This document shows, one piece after another, positions 9,390 to 19,882 of a stretch of 64,000 bases of DNA. Source of the stretch: Bacteroidales bacterium (GTDB lineage: Bacteria; Bacteroidota; Bacteroidia; Bacteroidales; UBA3824); assembly GCA_017535325.1 (NCBI GenBank), contig JAFXUC010000139.1, positions 1-64,000 of the forward strand, given 5' to 3'. The notes under the pieces were generated by a model that did not search any database, was not told where the DNA came from, and saw only the letters and a program-made list of their open reading frames with translations. Both the position numbers and the translations under genes were made by a program. Numbering within the stretch: position 1 is the stretch's first letter; every line of letters starts with the position of its first letter.

Positions 9390-11033
9390 ATGAAAACAAA
9401 GAAAATATGTATAGCCGGAATTATTGCCGCATCGCTCTTTTTGGTCTCTTTCACCAAGGACGACGGTGATGATTTTGAATTGGTGAAAAGTCTGGAAATT
9501 TTTCATACTTTAATGAGGGACATAAGGATTTTGTATGTTGACGAGACTTCGAGCGGCGAACTTGTCTCCACTGCGATGGACGAAATGCTGAAACATCTTG
9601 ACCCTTACACCGTTTATTATCCCGAATCTTTGGTTGAGGACGTTATGTTTATGAACACTGGCGAATATGCGGGCATCGGCATAGATTTGGAGAAACTTTC
9701 GGGCGTTTATAAAGTTGTTGAAGTAGGCGAGGGGAGTCCTGCCGACAAAGCGGGTCTTTTAATCGGCGACGAAATTCTTAAAATCGGCGGCACGGAGATT
9801 ACCCCAAAAAGCAACGACGAAATTTCACTATTAATAAAAGGTGAGCCCGGCACTCAGGTTTCGATAACTTACCGAAGAGACTCTCAGGAAAAGAGCGTCA
9901 ATATTAAGCGTGCCATGATAAAAGAAAAAAACATTCCTTATTTCGGAAAAATAGATTCCAAGACCGGTTATATAAATTTGTCGGGATTTACGGAAAATTG
10001 TTCAAAGGAGTTTAAATCGGCTTTCCTGAAACTCAAAAACGAAGACAAAATTGAGAATCTCGTCATTGACCTGCGTTATAATCCGGGCGGACTGCTGATA
10101 GAGGCAGTCAACATCGTAAACCTGTTTGTAGACAAGGGCGAAAAAATCGTGGAGATGAAAGGCAGGGTTGAGCAGTGGAACAAAGTTTTTAAGGCAGAAA
10201 ACAATCCCGTTGACACAAAAATGCCTGTCGTGGTTTTGGTGAACGGAAATTCGGCGTCGGCTTCCGAAATTGTTTCGGGTGCGCTTCAAGATTTGGACAG
10301 AGCGGTTATTGTCGGCGAAAAAACTTTCGGCAAAGGATTAGTGCAGACAACAAAGGATTTGGTCTATAATTCCAAACTGAAAATTACGACGGCAAAATAT
10401 TATATTCCGTCGGGCAGGTGTATTCAAAAACTTGATTACTCTCACAAAGATTCAAAAGGCAACGCAACTCAGATTGCAGAATCGCAGTTTAAGACTTTTA
10501 CGACCAAAAACGGACGCAAGGTCAAAGACGCGGGCGGAATCATGCCCGATATTTCCGTAGGACGCGACACTTTGTCTGAAATTGTGGAAAACTTGGTTGC
10601 AAGCAATCTAATTTTTGATTATGCGACTAAATACAGAAGGGAACATGCTTCTATTGCCAAGCCTGAGGATTTTGTGTTTTCTGATGAAGATTTGGAAAAA
10701 TTTAAAAATTTTGCCGGTGATAAACTCTTTGATTATCAGAGTGAATCAGACAGGTTAATTAAACTTTTGGATGATGTTTTGAAAAGTAAATCAAATTCTA
10801 CTGCAATAAAAGAAAACTTAACTTCTTTAAAGTCAGAAGTCAAAAAAATAAAGCAGAGAGAATTTGATAAATATTCCGCTCAGATAAAGAAGACTATTTC
10901 TGCGGAAATTATAACGAGATATTATTATCATGAAGGAGTTATCCGTTATAATCTCAAACATGACGACTTTTTGGAGCAGGCAAAAACGGTTTTAAACGAT
11001 GCAAATCTCTACAAAAAAGTCTTTTTGAATTAG
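9390..11033 (+). CDS. Carboxy-terminal processing protease, peptidase family S41
   Basis: Ser/Lys-dyad protease of the CtpA/Prc family that trims or degrades envelope proteins in the periplasm. The 547 residues start with a signal or anchor segment (about 1-22). The PDZ domain spans about 92-175 (EYAGIGIDLEKLSG, then GSPADKAGLLIGDEILKIGG). The protease core follows: LVIDLRYNPGGLL near 224-236, catalytic Ser in GNSASASE (about S290), Lys in GEKTFGKGLVQ (about K315). A C-terminal helical region of about 150 residues carries the usual Bacteroidota tail. It closes the run that begins with uvrC. The palindrome TTAGTTAACTAA (11030-11041) covers its stop, but no strong terminator is visible. Confidence 0.93.
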   Translation: MKTKKICIAGIIAASLFLVSFTKDDGDDFELVKSLEIFHTLMRDIRILYVDETSSGELVSTAMDEMLKHLDPYTVYYPESLVEDVMFMNTGEYAGIGIDLEKLSGVYKVVEVGEGSPADKAGLLIGDEILKIGGTEITPKSNDEISLLIKGEPGTQVSITYRRDSQEKSVNIKRAMIKEKNIPYFGKIDSKTGYINLSGFTENCSKEFKSAFLKLKNEDKIENLVIDLRYNPGGLLIEAVNIVNLFVDKGEKIVEMKGRVEQWNKVFKAENNPVDTKMPVVVLVNGNSASASEIVSGALQDLDRAVIVGEKTFGKGLVQTTKDLVYNSKLKITTAKYYIPSGRCIQKLDYSHKDSKGNATQIAESQFKTFTTKNGRKVKDAGGIMPDISVGRDTLSEIVENLVASNLIFDYATKYRREHASIAKPEDFVFSDEDLEKFKNFAGDKLFDYQSESDRLIKLLDDVLKSKSNSTAIKENLTSLKSEVKKIKQREFDKYSAQIKKTISAEIITRYYYHEGVIRYNLKHDDFLEQAKTVLNDANLYKKVFLN

Positions 11034-11180
11034 TTAACTAAAAATAGTTGGCATAAATTTTGCATTTAATTTGCTATAAAATTTCAATTAATTTTAATCA
11101 AATGCTTGATAATTAATAAGTTGTTTATGGGGCTTGAATTTAGGGCAAAAAAAAACTTTGAAAAAAAATTTTTTAAAGTA

Positions 11181-11211
11181 TTGCTTTATATTAAAAAAGT
11201 TTATACATTTG
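11181..11211 (+). promoter_or_regulatory. Bacteroidota sigma-ABfr-type promoter for the gene at 11253
   Basis: The -33 element TTG is at 11181-11183, followed by a 20-base spacer and the -7 element TACATTTG at 11204-11211. It ends 41 bases before the ATG. Confidence 0.7.
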
Positions 11212-11252
11212 AGCCGTGAAATTTTAGTTCACATTTCAGGCTCATAAACATT

Positions 11253-11639
11253 ATGAAAGCAAATTTGTTGATTATAATAACGATTGTAATTTTAACGGGT
11301 GCTTATTGTGTTAATGAATTGCTAACGTTTGATTCTCCTGTGATTAAAATACGTCAGGCAAACGTTATCAACTCATCTAACGGCAAAATGATATGCTACA
11401 CGATAAACTTGTATTCGCCGTCACAAATCAGTGAGTTTGTTGCAATGCCGAACACCGCAGATGGCGACAAGGATTCGTCGGTGTTGAAAGTGGAATTTAA
11501 CAGTCATACCCGCAGGGCTACGGTAGTGTATTATTATGCTGTCCCGCAATTAAAACCCGAAAAGGAGATTGAAATAAATTTCTGTCTCAACAACCGTACG
11601 GTTATGGCCGCAAATGTAGCGGATGCTAATATTTTTTGA
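11253..11639 (+). CDS. Small secreted or membrane-anchored protein of unknown function
   Basis: A 128-residue protein with one hydrophobic N-terminal segment (LLIIITIVILTGAY, about residues 4-18), then a beta-rich domain of about 105 residues. Tracts such as SPSQISEFVAMPN, TRRATVVYYYAVP and EKEIEINFCLNN suggest a single sandwich domain on the periplasmic side. It has its own consensus promoter and stands alone, one gene ahead of the SiaC homologue. That gene also has its own promoter, so no operon is implied. No family recognised. Confidence 0.65.
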   Translation: MKANLLIIITIVILTGAYCVNELLTFDSPVIKIRQANVINSSNGKMICYTINLYSPSQISEFVAMPNTADGDKDSSVLKVEFNSHTRRATVVYYYAVPQLKPEKEIEINFCLNNRTVMAANVADANIF

Positions 11640-11705
11640 AAAAAAAAGTTGTAATTTTGCAAAGTTTGGCATAATTTTTATTACATTATTTTATGTGTAT
11701 AAAAA

Positions 11706-11736
11706 TTGTAAAACGTAAAGAATTTTTATATTTTTG
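11706..11736 (+). promoter_or_regulatory. Promoter for the SiaC-like gene
   Basis: TTG at 11706-11708, a 20-base spacer, then TATTTTTG at 11729-11736. It ends 47 bases before the ATG at 11784 and matches the Bacteroidota consensus. Confidence 0.72.
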
Positions 11737-11783
11737 CAACGAGATTTATAAAAATTCATTTTAAGCAAAAAACTCTAAGAACC

Positions 11784-12176
11784 ATGATAGAACACATACA
11801 GTTAGAACCAAGTGTAGATACCCCGGGTATTGATATGGATCCCTCGACCGGTGTTTGTGAATTTACCGGCAAATCCTTTCCTTCGGACGTAACGGCTTTT
11901 TATGCGCCCGTTGTGGAATGGATTCAGGAATACGAGAAAAATCCGTGTCCTAAGACAGTGTTGAATTTGAAACTTGATTATTTCAATACTGCCTCAAGTA
12001 AGATTTTGTTGGAAATTTTCACAATGTTTGAAACCCTTTATAAAAACGGCAACGATGTTGTTTTGAACTGGTATTATCCGGACGATGATGAAGATATGCA
12101 ACAAACGGGTCAGGAATATTCTGAATTGTTGATGCTGCCCTTCAACAAAATCGGATATTCGGTAGTATTTACTTAG
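11784..12176 (+). CDS. SiaC/DUF1987 family regulatory phosphoprotein
   Basis: Small STAS-like switch protein. In the Pseudomonas Sia system, SiaC is phosphorylated by the kinase SiaB, dephosphorylated by the PP2C phosphatase SiaA, and when unphosphorylated activates a diguanylate cyclase. This 130-residue homologue has the family layout: LEPSVDTPGIDMDPSTG near the start, then the phosphoacceptor segment LDYFNTASSKILLEIF. T69 in FNTASS aligns with the modified Thr of SiaC. It ends with LNWYYPDDDEDM. It stands alone with its own promoter and terminator. No SiaB-like kinase is seen in the window, but a PAS-SpoIIE phosphatase that could be the SiaA counterpart lies at 57899-60202. Family call firm; the local circuit is inferred. 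Confidence 0.85.
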   Translation: MIEHIQLEPSVDTPGIDMDPSTGVCEFTGKSFPSDVTAFYAPVVEWIQEYEKNPCPKTVLNLKLDYFNTASSKILLEIFTMFETLYKNGNDVVLNWYYPDDDEDMQQTGQEYSELLMLPFNKIGYSVVFT

Positions 12177-12237
12177 AATTTGATTTTATAAAGATATTTT
12201 TTTTGTTTTTCCTTGTACGTTTGATTTTTGAGTAGTA

Positions 12238-12275
12238 AGAGGTTGTCTTAACAAATAAGGCAACCTCTTTTTTTG
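12238..12275 (+). terminator. Rho-independent terminator after the SiaC-like gene
   Basis: 12-base stem AGAGGTTGTCTT (12238-12249) pairs with AAGGCAACCTCT (12257-12268) with one G-U, followed by a T tract. It ends 15 bases before the sprA -33 element, so it separates the two units. Confidence 0.85.
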
Positions 12276-12289
12276 TTTTGTGAAAAACA

Positions 12290-12321
12290 TTTGTAAACTT
12301 CCCCAAAAACATATACTTTTG
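12290..12321 (+). promoter_or_regulatory. Promoter of sprA
   Basis: Full consensus: TTTG at 12290-12293, a 20-base spacer, TACTTTTG at 12314-12321. The ATG at 12342 leaves a leader of roughly 14 bases. Confidence 0.8.
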
Positions 12322-12341
12322 TAATCGTTTTTTTATTGAAT

Positions 12342-15300
12342 ATGAAACTATTGAAAAGCACAACCGTTTTTGCGGGCGCGGCGGCGGTTTTTGCCGCAAC
12401 CGTTTTTTCGACGGGCGCGCAAAATTTCCAGCCATCGGAATACAAACTTCAAGTGTCCGATACGGGTATTTTGTCAGATAAGGAAAGAGCAAAATCTCCA
12501 ATACAGTTAAAAGACCCCGCTGTCATAACCACCGAAACAGAATACGATTACAAGTCCGGCGGTTACACCACCAAAACCAAAGTCGGGGACATGGAAATTT
12601 CTCGTCCCGAATTTCAGAGCGCAAAAGACCACGACAGTCTCGAATCAAAAAAAGAAATGCGCGGCTACTGGAAACAGCAGATGCAGGAAAATTACAGTCT
12701 CGACGGCAAAAACCAGCGTTCAGGACTCGAACGCTATCTTAATCCGAGAATCAACGTAAACATGAGAGGCTTTGACAGAATTTTCGGAACCAACGTCATC
12801 GACATAAAACCGCAGGGAAACGTCAGCGTAACCTTCGGCGCGGACATCTCAAAAATCGATAATTACACTTTGCCCAAAAAACAGCGCAACGACGTCTCTT
12901 TCGATTTTGACCTCGCAATGCAGGTCGGCGTAACGGGTACTATCGGCGACAAGATGAAAGTCGGCGTCAACTACAACACCGAATCCACTTTTGAGTTTGA
13001 AAACCGTCAGAAAGTGGAATACATCGGACATCAGGACGAAATCATTCAGCGCATAGAGTTCGGTAACGTCTCAATGCCGCTTGAAGGAAACCTTATCACC
13101 GGAAGCACAACGCTTTTCGGCGTCAAGACAGACCTGAAATTCGGAAAACTCACCGCAACCGCCGTTCTCTCGCAGCAAAAAGGCGAAACCAAAACTATCG
13201 AAGTAAACGCCGGAAGCGTCAGCAGCGATTTTTCCATACAGTCGTCCGATTATGAGGCTGACAGACACTTTTTCCTGAACCATTTTTTCAGGGACAACTA
13301 CGAAAAGGCTCTCCAAAACCTGCCGGTAGTAAATTCGGGAATCGTTGTAACAAACATCGAAGTCTGGGTTACAAACAACAAACTCGCAACCGAAGACGCC
13401 AGAAACGTTGCCGCGTTTTTGGACCTTGCCGAACCGGAGCATATTTTTAACACTCAGACAGTAAAATATTCCTCGTCAAAAATTCCGTGCAACACTTCAA
13501 ATACTCTTTACAACAACCTGATAACCACGTATCAGGGTTTGCGCGACATTAATTCTTTGACAAGCACTTTGAGCGGAAAGTTTCAGTCCGGCTCCGACTA
13601 TGAAAAAATCGGAAACGCAAGAAAACTTTCTTCTTCGGAGTACAGTTTCAATGCCCAGTTGGGATACATCTCGCTTAACTCCTCGCTCAGAGACGATGAG
13701 GTTTTGGCGGTTGCTTACGAATACACTTACAAAGGCAAAACTTACAAGGTCGGCGAATTTTCGTCGGAATTGAACTCCGGTCAGACGCTTATTTTGAAAC
13801 TTTTGCGCGGAACCTCGTTTTCTCCCGCACTTCCGAACTGGGACTTGATGATGAAAAACGTTTACAATCTCAACGCTTACCAGATTTCAAACGAGGACTT
13901 TCTCTTGCAGGTAAAATACCAGTCCGACAAATCGGGAACGCTTGTCAACTATCTGAATGCCGGAGACATAGACGGTGTTATGCTGGTAAAAGTTTTAAAC
14001 CTTGACAATCTTAATTTTCAAAACAACCGCGCTCCCGACGGCAATTTCGACTTTATTGACGGCGTAACCGTCAACGCGGAAAAAGGCAGAATCATTTTCC
14101 CCGTGCTTGAACCTTTCGGCGGATACCTGCGCTCCAAAATCGGCGATGAGGCCGCTTCTGACAAATACTGTTACCAGCAACTTTACGACTCCACAAAAAC
14201 TGTCGCAAAGCAAAACGCCGAAAAAGACAAATTCTATATCACGGGAAGTTACAAATCGAGTTCGGGCAGCGAAATTTCCCTCGACGCAATGAACATCGAA
14301 GAAGGCTCTGTAAAAGTTACAGCCGGCGGTCTCACCCTTACCGAAGGCACTGACTATGTTGTTGATTATCTTTTAGGTACGGTAAAAATTGTCAACGAAA
14401 GCATTTTGCAGTCGGGCAACAAAATTTCGGTTTCGGTGGAGAGCAACACCATTTTCAACTCCGCCACCAAAACGATGATGGGAACGCATTTGAATTATCA
14501 GTTCAGCGACAATTTCAACGTCGGCGGAACGATTATGCGCCTTTCGGAAAAGACGATGACCAACAAGGTTTCAGTCGGTTACGAGCCTGTCAAAAACACA
14601 ATTTGGGGCTTGGACGCACGCTATTCAATGCCGTTGCCGTATTTGACAAGGATTATCGACCGCCTTCCGCTTATCTCAACTACCTCGGAATCAAGACTTT
14701 CTGTTGAAGGTGAGTTTGCACAGTTGCTGCCCGGACACAGCCGCAGCGTTGACAAGGCGGGAACTTGTTACATCGACGATTTTGAAGCCTCCCAGACCAA
14801 AATAGACGTAAAGTCCGTTTCGCGCTGGGTGCTTTCGTCCGCGCCCTCAGGCACGAGAAAATTTCCGGAGGCAGGTCTTAACAATGATTTGCGTTACGGT
14901 TACAACCGCGCACTTCTTGCATGGTACAATGTCCTTTCGGATTTGCAGGGAACAAGCGTTTCGGGGTCGGGCATTACGCCGTCTTACATCACAAAAGACG
15001 ACCAGTCAAACCACTATATCAGAGCGGTTTACGAAAAAGAAATTTTCCCTAACGCCCAGTCCGTCAGCGGAATTTCCACGCAGTTAACAGTCTTAAACCT
15101 CGCTTATTATCCATCGGAGAGGGGACCTTATAACTTTGACGTTCAGGGACTTGACGAAAACGGTTACTTAAAAAATCCCGAAAACCGTTGGGGCGGTATT
15201 ATGCGCGAAATGACCACGACCGACTTTGAATCCTCAAACATCGAATACCTTGAATTTTGGATGTTAGACCCGTTCATTTACGAAAAAGACGGCATGGGCG

Positions 15301-18300
15301 CAGACCTTTATTTCAACCTCGGACACGTTTCTGAGGACATTTTGAAGGACGGCAGAAAGAGTTTTGAAAACGGTATTCCTTTTCCGATGGACGAGAGTTT
15401 CATCGACTCTACGGCTTGGGGACGGGTTTCAAACAAGACGTTTTTAGTCAACGCCTTTGACAACACAAACGGCGCGAAAGAGGCTCAGGATTTGGGTTTT
15501 GACGGTTTGGACGATGTTCAGGAGCGCAGTTTTTTTACCAAGTATCTTGACGATTTGGCAAACAAGTACGGCACAAATTCCGTGGCTTATCAAAACGCTT
15601 ACAACGACCCCGCCGCCGACAATTTTCACTATTTCCGGGGCGGCGATTATGACGAGCAACGGCTCTCGATTGAGGAGCGTTACAAGCATTACAACGGTAC
15701 AGAGGGCAACTCGTCCGATAAGAGCGGCACTTCGGCTTACTCTACTGTAAAAGACCGTTACCCCGATGTTGAGGACATCAACCTCGACAACACTTTGAGC
15801 GAAACCGAATCCTACTATCAATATAAAGTGCATATTTCGCCGGGCGGCATGCAGGTCGGTCAAAACTACATTACCGACATCGTTGAAAGCAATGTCAAGA
15901 CGGTAAACGGCGAAAGCGAAACCGTAAAATGGTATCAGTTCAAAATTCCGGTTTACCAGCCGGATTCGGTTGTAGGTACGATTTCGGATTTTAAGTCGAT
16001 ACGTTTTATGAGAATGTATCTGACAAACGCCAAGAAAAACATTATTCTGCGTTTTGCTGAGATGAACCTTCTCCGCGGCGACTGGCGCAAATACACCGCT
16101 TCGATGACCTCAGCCGGCGAAATCCTGACAGACCGTCAGATAAACGACGGCGTGCTTGACATTACAAACGTCGGTTTGGAGGAAAACGGTTCCAAAACGC
16201 CTGTCAATTATCTTTTGCCGCCCTCAATCAGCCGCGAGAGGGACTACGAAACCAATCAGGTTATTGAGCAGGACGAAAAGTCTATGTGTCTGCAAGTCAA
16301 AACCCTTCCTGACGGTCAGGCGGTGGCGGCTTACAAAACCGCAATTTTGGATCTCCGTCAGTACAAAAAGTTGAAAATGTTTGTCCACTGCGAAGAAACT
16401 CCGGGCGCAATCCTTAACGACAGGGATTTGAGAATTTTTGTCCGTCTCGGCAGCGACTACAAAGAAAACTATTACGAATACGAAATTCCGCTTTATGTTA
16501 CGCCAGCCGGTTATTATCCCGACGACGACAACGGAAGGCTTTCTGTCTGGCCGGAAAGAAACAACGTTGAGATAGTTTTTGAAAAACTTCAACTTGTCAA
16601 GCAGCAGAGAAACAACGATTTGAGAGCGGCGGGTTCAACCTATTCGTTAACAATGCCTTATACTTCGCAACTTGACGACGGCAGCCGCATAACGGTTATG
16701 GGCAGTCCTAATATTTCCAATATCAAGACGATTATGATTGGTGTCAGAAACCCGTCAATGACCGAAAACACCGAGGAAGACGACGGCATGGACAAGAGTG
16801 CGGAAATCTGGGTCAACGAACTCAGGCTCACCGACTTCAACGAAGACGGCGGCTGGGCGGCGCGTGCTAAAATGGAATTGCAGTTGGCGGATTTGGCAAC
16901 GGTTACGGTTTCGGGTTACACTCACACGCCCGGTTTCGGAAGCATCGAAAAACGTGTTTCGGAGCGTCATCAGGAGACGGTTTACCAGTATGATTTTTCG
17001 ACGCTGTTTCAGGTCGGAAAGTTTTTCAATCCCGATTACAACGTCAGAATGCCGCTCTATTTCGGCTATTCAGAAAACTACGAACTCCCGAAATACAACC
17101 CGCTTGACCCCGACATCGAACTTGACGTTACGCTCAAAGACCCGAAACTCTCAAAAGCCGAAAAAGACGATGTCCGCGACCGCAGCATCACTTACGAAAA
17201 GCGTAAAAGCATTAATATGACCAATATTCATATTGAAGGCCGCAGCGAAGAGGCAAAAGAGACCGCCCGTATGGAAAAAGAACTGAAAAACAATCCCGAC
17301 GGCAAAACCGGCGATAAGAAACAGCCGAAAAAACAAAAGCAGAAACCGTTTTACCATGTGTCAAACTTTACGGCGGGCATAGCGTATTCGGAATATTTTA
17401 CGCACAATTCAACGATAAAATCGCAACTCGAAAGAATGTTGCAGTCGTCGGTGGAATACAATTACACGTACAATCCGAAGAATTACCGTCCGCTGTCAAA
17501 GGTAAAATTTCTGCACAACAAGAATTTTGAGTTGATAAGGGATTTCAACTTTTATCTTCTTCCGACGATGGTTTCGGTCAACGCCAACATCAACCGCAAT
17601 TATTCCGCCGTCGAGTACAGAAACATCGACAATCAGGCGGTGTTTTTAACGCCGTCTTATCAAAAGGAGTTTATGTGGCAGCGCAATTACGAGGTGCGTT
17701 ACAAATTGTCGCAGAATTTGAAATTTTCGCTTTCGGCGCACACTTCGGCGCAGGTTGACCCCGACGGACGGCTTGACAACACCGATTTGGAAGAGGTTCA
17801 GAGAAAGCGCGACACATTGTTTATGAAAATTTTTGACTGGGGACACAACACGGATTACCGTCAGAATATGAAATTTGACTGGCAGGTGCCGGTTTCAAAA
17901 ATTCCGGGTCTGAGGTGGACAAACGTAAACGCTGTTTACAATGCCGACTATCACTGGGAAGACGGAAACGAGCCTGTTGAAGGCGGGGACGAACTCGGTC
18001 AGAAATACACAATCTATCACGGCAACAAAATCAACAATTCGGGAATCCTTACCTTGAACTGCAACCTCAGTTTTGAGCGTGTTTACAAAAACGTGCCGTA
18101 TTTCAAGACCGTCATGGGGCGTTTCGGCAGGGACGGCAGAAAAAACGCCTCAAACGAAAAACGCGAAGTTGTTTATCAGAAAGGCAATCTGAGGTTTTTC
18201 AAAAACAAGGAGCGCAACATCGTTCACTCGCTCGGCACAACGGAAGTCGAGGTCGAGGTTTTGGATTATGACGGCAAAAAAATTGACGGCGATGTTCAGA

Positions 18301-19802
18301 TTGTTGACAAAAACAAAGTGAAGTTTACAGCCGCGGACGATTACGCAAACTGCTCGGTAAAAGTTACGGGCAAAAAACCTGTCAGCGATTCGCCGCTTCT
18401 TGTGATTTCGGATTATGCCCTGATGTCGTTGTTTTCAGTCCGCAGCGTGTCGGTTTCGTACAAAAACCAGCGTGCAAACACCACAACGGGTTATCTTTCA
18501 GGCACAAAAATTCTCGGAATGGAAAATTATGCGGGAGCGGTTGCGCCGGGTTTTGCTTACATAATGGCGTTGAACGGCGAGGATTTTCATTACCGCGCAA
18601 CCGAAAAATCATGGCTTGTAAAGGATTCAACGCTGATGGACCCCGTTTTGTATACAAGAGGCAATAACATCGGCGTAAGAGTGGCTGTGGAGCCGGTAAA
18701 CACTTTCAGAATAGACGTCAACTTTGACCGTACAATGCTTTATAATACGGAAGATTATTTCTGCTGGACGGGCGGCGACAACTGGGAGACTACTTCGCGT
18801 GTAAAAACGGGAAACTACCGCGCCTCGTTCAACATGATAAAAACGGCGTTCAAAAAAGTCGGTTCGGATTATTCTTTGGAGACTTATTCCAAGTTTTTGG
18901 AATCGCGTCTTACGATAGCAGACCGTCAGGCTGAGCGGCGTGCCTCAAACACTTCGCTTTATACGCCTTCAAAAGACGAAGACGGCGTGCCTGAGGGTTA
19001 TTCTCTGACACATCAGGACGTGTTGCTGCCGGCGTTTTTGGCGGCGTATTCCGGCATCAGCCCCGAAAAGATTTCGCTTGATCCGTTTTTGAAATTTCCG
19101 CTTCCTAATTGGCGAATCAATTACAAAGGTTTCGGCAATATTGCCTTGTTGAAGGATTACGTCAGGTCGGCAATGCTGACACACGCTTATACTTGTACTT
19201 ACTCGGTTTCTAATTTTAAAAACAACGCAAATTATTCGTTTGAACAGGAGGATATTTACGGACAGAGTTTTGTGCGTTATGATGTCAACAACCTCTTTAT
19301 TCCGCAGTACGAAATCGGGTCTGTAACTTTGGAGGAGAGGTTCAATCCGCTTTTCGGAGTTGATGTTTCGTGGGTTAACATGCTGAGTACAAAACTCGAA
19401 TACCGCCGTACAAGGCTTATGACCTTAGCGTTTGCAAACTCGCAGATAACCGAGGCTTACAAAAAGGAATGGGTTATAGGTCTTGGTTACAAATTTGCGC
19501 AGTTGCCTTTCAACATACGCACCTCGTCGGGTTCAAAACGTTTGAAATCGGATTTGGATTTGCGGACGGATTTTGTAATCAACAACGACAAGACGATTTT
19601 GCGTGAAATTGAGGACTTGTACAACGAGATTTCGGCAGGTCAGAGGAGTTATTCCATAAGGACAACGGCAGACTATCAACTCTCGCAGCGTTTGAAACTT
19701 CAACTTTATTACAACCACAACATTTCAAACCCGCTGATTTCAACGAGTTACCGAACTTCCAACATCAAGTTCGGTTTTACGCTGACGATGGGACTGGATT
19801 AA
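12342..19802 (+). CDS. sprA: T9SS outer-membrane translocon SprA (Sov)
   Basis: Giant outer-membrane beta barrel through which type IX cargo crosses to the cell surface. At 2486 residues it has the expected size. It starts with a signal peptide (AAVFAATVFSTGAQ, about 1-27). The N-terminal SprA motif region follows (LNPRINVNMRGFDRIFGTNVIDIKPQGNVS split over 130-165, then MKVGVNYNTESTFEFENRQK). The conserved LPGHSRSVDKAGTCYIDDFE segment is near 800. Long beta-strand repeats continue to the C-terminal YRTSNIKFGFTLTMGLD. A Lys/Gln-rich linker (KQPKKQKQKPF) occurs near 1660. I chose ATG 12342 over TTG 12336 because the signal peptide begins there. It is transcribed alone from a consensus promoter; partners such as PorV and plug protein genes are not adjacent. 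Confidence 0.97.
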   Translation: MKLLKSTTVFAGAAAVFAATVFSTGAQNFQPSEYKLQVSDTGILSDKERAKSPIQLKDPAVITTETEYDYKSGGYTTKTKVGDMEISRPEFQSAKDHDSLESKKEMRGYWKQQMQENYSLDGKNQRSGLERYLNPRINVNMRGFDRIFGTNVIDIKPQGNVSVTFGADISKIDNYTLPKKQRNDVSFDFDLAMQVGVTGTIGDKMKVGVNYNTESTFEFENRQKVEYIGHQDEIIQRIEFGNVSMPLEGNLITGSTTLFGVKTDLKFGKLTATAVLSQQKGETKTIEVNAGSVSSDFSIQSSDYEADRHFFLNHFFRDNYEKALQNLPVVNSGIVVTNIEVWVTNNKLATEDARNVAAFLDLAEPEHIFNTQTVKYSSSKIPCNTSNTLYNNLITTYQGLRDINSLTSTLSGKFQSGSDYEKIGNARKLSSSEYSFNAQLGYISLNSSLRDDEVLAVAYEYTYKGKTYKVGEFSSELNSGQTLILKLLRGTSFSPALPNWDLMMKNVYNLNAYQISNEDFLLQVKYQSDKSGTLVNYLNAGDIDGVMLVKVLNLDNLNFQNNRAPDGNFDFIDGVTVNAEKGRIIFPVLEPFGGYLRSKIGDEAASDKYCYQQLYDSTKTVAKQNAEKDKFYITGSYKSSSGSEISLDAMNIEEGSVKVTAGGLTLTEGTDYVVDYLLGTVKIVNESILQSGNKISVSVESNTIFNSATKTMMGTHLNYQFSDNFNVGGTIMRLSEKTMTNKVSVGYEPVKNTIWGLDARYSMPLPYLTRIIDRLPLISTTSESRLSVEGEFAQLLPGHSRSVDKAGTCYIDDFEASQTKIDVKSVSRWVLSSAPSGTRKFPEAGLNNDLRYGYNRALLAWYNVLSDLQGTSVSGSGITPSYITKDDQSNHYIRAVYEKEIFPNAQSVSGISTQLTVLNLAYYPSERGPYNFDVQGLDENGYLKNPENRWGGIMREMTTTDFESSNIEYLEFWMLDPFIYEKDGMGADLYFNLGHVSEDILKDGRKSFENGIPFPMDESFIDSTAWGRVSNKTFLVNAFDNTNGAKEAQDLGFDGLDDVQERSFFTKYLDDLANKYGTNSVAYQNAYNDPAADNFHYFRGGDYDEQRLSIEERYKHYNGTEGNSSDKSGTSAYSTVKDRYPDVEDINLDNTLSETESYYQYKVHISPGGMQVGQNYITDIVESNVKTVNGESETVKWYQFKIPVYQPDSVVGTISDFKSIRFMRMYLTNAKKNIILRFAEMNLLRGDWRKYTASMTSAGEILTDRQINDGVLDITNVGLEENGSKTPVNYLLPPSISRERDYETNQVIEQDEKSMCLQVKTLPDGQAVAAYKTAILDLRQYKKLKMFVHCEETPGAILNDRDLRIFVRLGSDYKENYYEYEIPLYVTPAGYYPDDDNGRLSVWPERNNVEIVFEKLQLVKQQRNNDLRAAGSTYSLTMPYTSQLDDGSRITVMGSPNISNIKTIMIGVRNPSMTENTEEDDGMDKSAEIWVNELRLTDFNEDGGWAARAKMELQLADLATVTVSGYTHTPGFGSIEKRVSERHQETVYQYDFSTLFQVGKFFNPDYNVRMPLYFGYSENYELPKYNPLDPDIELDVTLKDPKLSKAEKDDVRDRSITYEKRKSINMTNIHIEGRSEEAKETARMEKELKNNPDGKTGDKKQPKKQKQKPFYHVSNFTAGIAYSEYFTHNSTIKSQLERMLQSSVEYNYTYNPKNYRPLSKVKFLHNKNFELIRDFNFYLLPTMVSVNANINRNYSAVEYRNIDNQAVFLTPSYQKEFMWQRNYEVRYKLSQNLKFSLSAHTSAQVDPDGRLDNTDLEEVQRKRDTLFMKIFDWGHNTDYRQNMKFDWQVPVSKIPGLRWTNVNAVYNADYHWEDGNEPVEGGDELGQKYTIYHGNKINNSGILTLNCNLSFERVYKNVPYFKTVMGRFGRDGRKNASNEKREVVYQKGNLRFFKNKERNIVHSLGTTEVEVEVLDYDGKKIDGDVQIVDKNKVKFTAADDYANCSVKVTGKKPVSDSPLLVISDYALMSLFSVRSVSVSYKNQRANTTTGYLSGTKILGMENYAGAVAPGFAYIMALNGEDFHYRATEKSWLVKDSTLMDPVLYTRGNNIGVRVAVEPVNTFRIDVNFDRTMLYNTEDYFCWTGGDNWETTSRVKTGNYRASFNMIKTAFKKVGSDYSLETYSKFLESRLTIADRQAERRASNTSLYTPSKDEDGVPEGYSLTHQDVLLPAFLAAYSGISPEKISLDPFLKFPLPNWRINYKGFGNIALLKDYVRSAMLTHAYTCTYSVSNFKNNANYSFEQEDIYGQSFVRYDVNNLFIPQYEIGSVTLEERFNPLFGVDVSWVNMLSTKLEYRRTRLMTLAFANSQITEAYKKEWVIGLGYKFAQLPFNIRTSSGSKRLKSDLDLRTDFVINNDKTILREIEDLYNEISAGQRSYSIRTTADYQLSQRLKLQLYYNHNISNPLISTSYRTSNIKFGFTLTMGLD

Positions 19803-19843
19803 AAAAAAGTTAAAAAAATGTTTTTTTTCAAAAAAAAAATTTT

Positions 19844-19851
19844 TACCTTTG
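19844..19851 (+). promoter_or_regulatory. Probable -7 element for the TIR gene
   Basis: TACCTTTG matches the Bacteroidota -7 box and lies 31 bases before ATG 19883. No TTTG/TTG is found at the expected -33 distance (the region is poly-T), so only half the promoter is supported. Confidence 0.45.
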
Positions 19852-19882
19852 GAAAGTCAAAATTAAACATCATTTTGTGGAA

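Noticed and set aside
11030-11041. TTAGTTAACTAA palindrome as an operator or attachment site
   Set aside because: Only 12 bases, AT-rich, and it simply spans the stop codon of the S41 gene; a chance palindrome is likely.
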